Positions 60,957 through 64,000 of a stretch of 64,000 bases of DNA are shown piece by piece (the stretch's first letter is position 1; each line of letters begins with the position of its first letter). The stretch is taken from assembly GCF_001425355.1 (NCBI RefSeq), contig NZ_LMQN01000003.1, positions 40,427 to 104,426 of the forward strand, in the 5' to 3' direction. Below the pieces are notes generated by a model. It was not told where the DNA came from, ran no database searches, and saw only the letters and a list, made by a program, of their open reading frames with translations. The DNA is from Chryseobacterium sp. Leaf405 (GTDB taxonomy: Bacteria; Bacteroidota; Bacteroidia; Flavobacteriales; Weeksellaceae). A program made the translations under genes and the position numbers.

Positions 60957-61584
60957 GTTTTTTCCCCTTTGAAATCAGATACTCATTAATTTTTGAAAAA
61001 GGTTTGCTGCCATAAAAACCTCTGTAAACAGAAAAAGGTGACGGATGCGCAGATTTTAAAATAAAATGTTTCGCCGGATTAATTAATTCGGCTTTTTTCT
61101 GTGCAAAAGCTCCCCAAAGAACGAAAACTACATTTTCTTTCTTGTCTGAAATTTCTTTAATGATAAAATCGGTAAACTTTTCCCACCCCAAATCTTTATG
61201 AGAATTTGGGGAATGGGCACGAACCGTTAAGGTAGCATTCAACAGCAAAACGCCCTGTTTTCCCCAGTCGTCCAGCTCTTTTGAAGTTCTTATCACTCCA
61301 ACATCATCTTTTAGTTCGGTGAAGATATTTTTCAAAGAAGGCGGTGCTGTTACCTGTTCTGAAACAGAAAAACACAAACCATTTGCCTGATAATCATTAT
61401 GATAAGGATCCTGTCCTATAATCACCACTTCAACATCATCGAAAGGTGTAATTTCCAGTGCTCTGAAAATCTGATTTTTTGGAGGGAAAACTTTTGTTGT
61501 TTTATATTCCTGCTTTACTTTCTCCCAAAGGGTTGTAAAATATTCTGTACTTTTTATCGGGGCTAAAATTTCTGTCCAGGTCAT
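60943..61584 (-). CDS. ung: Uracil-DNA glycosylase, 213 aa
   Basis: Family 1 UDG. The catalytic water-activating motif GQDPYHNDYQANGLCFSV and the His loop HPSPFSVYRGFYGSKPFSKINEYL are both complete, as are the LLNATLTVRAHSPNSH and VLWGAFAQKK blocks. It removes uracil from DNA in base-excision repair. The length is slightly below E. coli Ung (229 aa), the usual range for the family. Confidence 0.95.
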   Translation of the reverse strand: MTWTEILAPIKSTEYFTTLWEKVKQEYKTTKVFPPKNQIFRALEITPFDDVEVVIIGQDPYHNDYQANGLCFSVSEQVTAPPSLKNIFTELKDDVGVIRTSKELDDWGKQGVLLLNATLTVRAHSPNSHKDLGWEKFTDFIIKEISDKKENVVFVLWGAFAQKKAELINPAKHFILKSAHPSPFSVYRGFYGSKPFSKINEYLISKGKKPISW

Positions 61585-62039
61585 AGAATTGGTAAATATT
61601 TTTAATTACTGCAAAAATCGTTCTTCTTGTATTATAATATTTAACATAAGACTAATTTTTATAATTCAAATATACTAAAACGTAAAATTAGAATTATTGC
61701 TAATACCTATTATAGAAATAGTTATTAATAATATACACATTAGGAAACGTTTAACCAAAAACAAATCAGTGATATTCGTCACAAATCTTAGCTCTTAAAT
61801 TTTCATGATTTATTTTTTTGAACATTTTTTTAATTGAAAAAGAACAAAAAACTAACAATTGTTAGGTAAATCAATAAAATTGATAATTCCAGAACAATTA
61901 TATTAAATATAACAAAATACAACAACACACAAAGACTTATATCATATTCAAAAATTACCAAAATATTAACAACATCCATACCTTTACTACAGCAAAAAAG
62001 ATAAACTTTTAATAAAATAGTCAATAAAAATTTAAGAAT
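61585..62039. other. AT-rich spacer, 455 bp, with one palindrome
   Basis: No credible ORF or RNA gene seen. The region is extremely AT-rich. A 14-bp perfect palindrome CTAACAATTGTTAG (61852-61865) is the only distinct element and could be an operator for the YceI-porin genes. The reverse-strand ORF over 61830-62024 is low-complexity and unlikely to be real. Confidence 0.4.
61852..61865. promoter_or_regulatory. Candidate operator palindrome CTAACAATTGTTAG
   Basis: Perfect dyad of 14 bp, 175 bp upstream of the YceI-like gene, in an otherwise featureless spacer. The cognate regulator is unknown (a MarR- or Crp-like dimer would fit the size). Confidence 0.3.
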
Positions 62040-62576
62040 ATGAAAAATTTAAGAATTTTCTTGAATGCAACAATCGTATGCGGAACATTATTATTTTCTC
62101 AATTTTATAATGCACAAAAAATCACTCAGAAAACAACAACCATTATAGTAACAGGAACCTCTCCATTGCACGATTGGGAAATGAATGGTTCAGCAGCTAC
62201 TTTCTCAGGAATGGTAACTGGAAATACAATTTCTAATGCAACATTCACAATGCCGGTAACTAATCTGAAAAGTAAAAAAGGGAAATCTATGGATAATAAG
62301 GCTTACGAAGCTTTAAAATCTGCACAAAATCCTAATATCTATTTCACAGCGCCGTCTGTAAGTATCGGAAAAGGCAATATTTCAGGGAAACTAACCATCG
62401 CAGGAGCTTCTAAAAATGTCACTTTCCCGATCAACGTAAGTAAAAGAGAAAATACTTATACGATTTATGGAACTGAAGTATTGAAATTATCCGATTTCGG
62501 AATGAGCAGACCTGGATTCATGGGCATAAAAACAGGAGATGAAATCACTGTAAAAGTGAATATCGTGGCAGAATAA
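62040..62576 (+). CDS. YceI-family periplasmic protein, 178 aa
   Basis: A signal peptide (MKNLRIFLNATIVCGTLLFSQFYNA) is followed by a lipocalin-like YceI beta-barrel: TTTIIVTGTSPLHDWEMNGSAATFSG, FTMPVTNLKSKKGKSMDNKAYEALKSAQNPNIYFTAPSVSIGKGNISGKLTIAGASKNVTFPI and the final FGMSRPGFMGIKTGDEITVKVNIV. YceI proteins bind isoprenoid-type lipids. The porin gene 31 bp downstream is likely in the same operon. Confidence 0.88.
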   Translation: MKNLRIFLNATIVCGTLLFSQFYNAQKITQKTTTIIVTGTSPLHDWEMNGSAATFSGMVTGNTISNATFTMPVTNLKSKKGKSMDNKAYEALKSAQNPNIYFTAPSVSIGKGNISGKLTIAGASKNVTFPINVSKRENTYTIYGTEVLKLSDFGMSRPGFMGIKTGDEITVKVNIVAE

Positions 62577-62607
62577 CTAATAAATCAACCTTTAAAAATC
62601 AACTATT

Positions 62608-63879
62608 ATGAAATCAAACTATATAAAAATCGGAGTATTGGGAACAATGATGCTGGCAGGTTTTGCAAACGCTCAACAGTTCCCTTTAGACAACCTGAAA
62701 CCCAGAGATCAGCGAGGAATCAATATCTTTGAAAATCCTAAAGATTCTGCAACAACGTTTGAAAAATTAAAAGTAAGAATCGGGGGTGCTTTTGCTTTAC
62801 AGTTTCAGGGAATCAAACATGAAAGCGGTGCAGACCAAACCGTAGCGGCAACACAGCTTTATGATATAGGGAATAATTTCAATTTAGCCACAGCCAATTT
62901 AGATGTTGATGTTGCTTTGTACGACGGAATTAATTTACACTTAAGAACCTTTCTTTCTTCCCGTCACCACAATGAAACGTATGTAAAAGGCGGTTATATC
63001 CAGATTGATAAATTAGATTTCATTAAAAAAGATTTTTTAAGCGATTTCATGAAACATGCGACCATTAAATTCGGTCACGATGAAATTAATTATGGTGATG
63101 TGCATTTCAGAAGAAGCGACAACGCCTACACCACGCAAAATCCGTTTGTAGGAAATTATCTGATGGATGCTTATGCAACAATGGTTTTTGCCGAATTGTA
63201 CTATAGAAAAGATGGTTTCATAGGAATGGGAGGTGTTACCAACGGAAGACTGAACCAAAATGCAACAGGCGGAACAAGTCCTTCTTTATATGCCAAAATT
63301 GGTTACGACAAACAACTTAATAATGATTTAAGAGTTCGTATAACGGGATCTGTATACAATGCGGCCGACACTCAGCGACTTGATTTTTATGATGGCGACC
63401 GAGCCGGATCAAGATATTATTATGTACTGGAGAATGCAGCAGCCACATCTTCTGCGAATTTCAGATCAGGACAGGTTGTACCCGATTTTAAAAACAAGGT
63501 AACTTCTTTCATGATTAATCCTTTTGTAAGATATAAAGGTGTTGAGTTTTTCGGAACTTTTGAAAATGCATCAGGAAGAAACTTCACCGAAATCGACAGA
63601 AGAACCTGGAATCAATATGCTGCAGAACTTCTCTACAGATTCGGAAACAACGATAATCTATATGTGGGAGGAAGATACAATATGGTAAAAGGTGAATTGG
63701 CAACCGGAGAAAAAGTGGATATTTCAAGATTTAATATTGGCGGCGGCTGGTTTATGACTAAAAACATTCTTGCCAAAGCAGAATACGTTAATCAGAAATA
63801 CGACGGATATCCAAGTTCAAGCATTTTGTATGACGGAAAATTCCACGGATTTGTTTTGGAAGCTGCTATTTCTTTCTAA
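62608..63879 (+). CDS. Outer-membrane porin-like protein, 423 aa
   Basis: A signal peptide (MKSNYIKIGVLGTMMLAGFANA) and a ~400-residue beta-barrel with alternating aromatic/polar strands and a terminal Phe (FHGFVLEAAISF). Phrases such as YIQIDKLDF...KFGHDEINYGDVHFRRSDNAYTTQNPFVGNYLMDAYATMVFAELYYR resemble porins of the phosphate-selective OprO/P type. Substrate unknown. It lies between the YceI gene and a further start at 63950 on the same strand, suggesting an operon. Confidence 0.8.
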   Translation: MKSNYIKIGVLGTMMLAGFANAQQFPLDNLKPRDQRGINIFENPKDSATTFEKLKVRIGGAFALQFQGIKHESGADQTVAATQLYDIGNNFNLATANLDVDVALYDGINLHLRTFLSSRHHNETYVKGGYIQIDKLDFIKKDFLSDFMKHATIKFGHDEINYGDVHFRRSDNAYTTQNPFVGNYLMDAYATMVFAELYYRKDGFIGMGGVTNGRLNQNATGGTSPSLYAKIGYDKQLNNDLRVRITGSVYNAADTQRLDFYDGDRAGSRYYYVLENAAATSSANFRSGQVVPDFKNKVTSFMINPFVRYKGVEFFGTFENASGRNFTEIDRRTWNQYAAELLYRFGNNDNLYVGGRYNMVKGELATGEKVDISRFNIGGGWFMTKNILAKAEYVNQKYDGYPSSSILYDGKFHGFVLEAAISF

Positions 63880-63949
63880 ACTAAAAAGCTACATCAACCC
63901 ATCGGGGAAATTATTGAAAACTGATTTCTCCGATAACAAAACCTGAGTC

Positions 63950-64000
63950 ATGAAAATTTTGCAAACTGTCCTTCTGATTCTGTTCGGAATTTACATTACA
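63950..64000 (+). CDS. 5' end of a secreted or membrane protein (partial)
   Basis: ATG at 63950 begins MKILQTVLLILFGIYIT, a hydrophobic signal-peptide-like N-terminus cut by the window edge. It is 70 bp after the porin stop and may belong to the same operon. Nothing more can be said. Confidence 0.5.
   Translation, partial: MKILQTVLLILFGIYIT

Noticed and set aside
61830..62024. 64-aa minus-strand ORF in the spacer before the YceI gene
   Set aside because: Low-complexity hydrophobic translation of extremely AT-rich DNA; no promoter or homologous pattern seen.
1..64000. tRNA, rRNA, CRISPR arrays and insertion sequences
   Set aside because: Looked for in all spacers; no cloverleaf-like sequence, regular direct-repeat array or transposase ORF was found by eye. 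A tRNAscan/Infernal run would settle the RNA part.

Overview
The window is a chromosomal segment of a member of the Flavobacteriia, most probably Chryseobacterium or a close relative in the Weeksellaceae. This rests on low G+C with AT-rich spacers, promoter boxes of the Bacteroidetes type (TTG - about 19 nt - TAnnTTTG), a type IX secretion / gliding block (gldJ, porU, porV), a GOB-like subclass B3 metallo-beta-lactamase, a mevalonate-pathway gene, and short interspersed palindromes of a kind I associate with Chryseobacterium spacers. I saw no rRNA, tRNA, CRISPR, transposase or phage genes. The species call is inference.

Layout. 0-9.7 kb: small lipoproteins, a secreted thioredoxin-like protein, an S74-type surface protein, a solitary FabH, CorA, a patatin-like lipase, DUF2199, a frameshifted gene remnant, an ABM-domain membrane protein and Tag glycosylase. 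9.8-17.6 kb: an AraC regulator with an SDR oxidoreductase, a secreted protein, then a tetR-tolC-hlyD-emrB efflux operon on the minus strand, with a near-ideal promoter/operator and a 0.5-kb spacer that holds a methionine-rich small ORF. 17.8-24.5 kb: DNA polymerase delta', an outer-membrane protein-lptC-anmK operon, an SRPBCC protein, NUDIX and MurF. 24.5-31.4 kb: gldJ, porU and porV. 31.5-46.6 kb: FUSC membrane protein, phosphopantetheinyl transferase, aguA-aguB (agmatine to putrescine), a HugZ-like protein, ahcY, YiaA, purE, an EamA exporter, purK, DUF1543, a TauE/DUF1634 pair, the B3 beta-lactamase and a VOC protein. 46.6-52.2 kb: an NTF2-like protein, an EEP-family protein, mvaD, an acyl-CoA synthetase and a reductase. 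52.4-55.3 kb: a graspetide (microviridin-like RiPP) cluster. 55.4-64 kb: alpha/beta hydrolase, pdxJ, a mechanosensitive channel, lipoproteins, DUF456, ung, YceI and a porin.

The most notable system is the graspetide cluster. Three tandem precursor peptides share the PFFASFLEKQ-type leader and end in a microviridin-like TxKYPSDxDE core. Between the two lie three or four extra cores of the form (T/S)-x4-D at a strict 8-residue spacing. Two overlapping ATP-grasp ligase genes follow, behind an intrinsic terminator that should favour precursor over ligase mRNA. The architecture resembles the multicore chryseoviridin family described from Chryseobacterium gregarium. The number and sequence of cores, the presence of both ligase types, and the absence of any exporter or protease nearby deserve a closer look.
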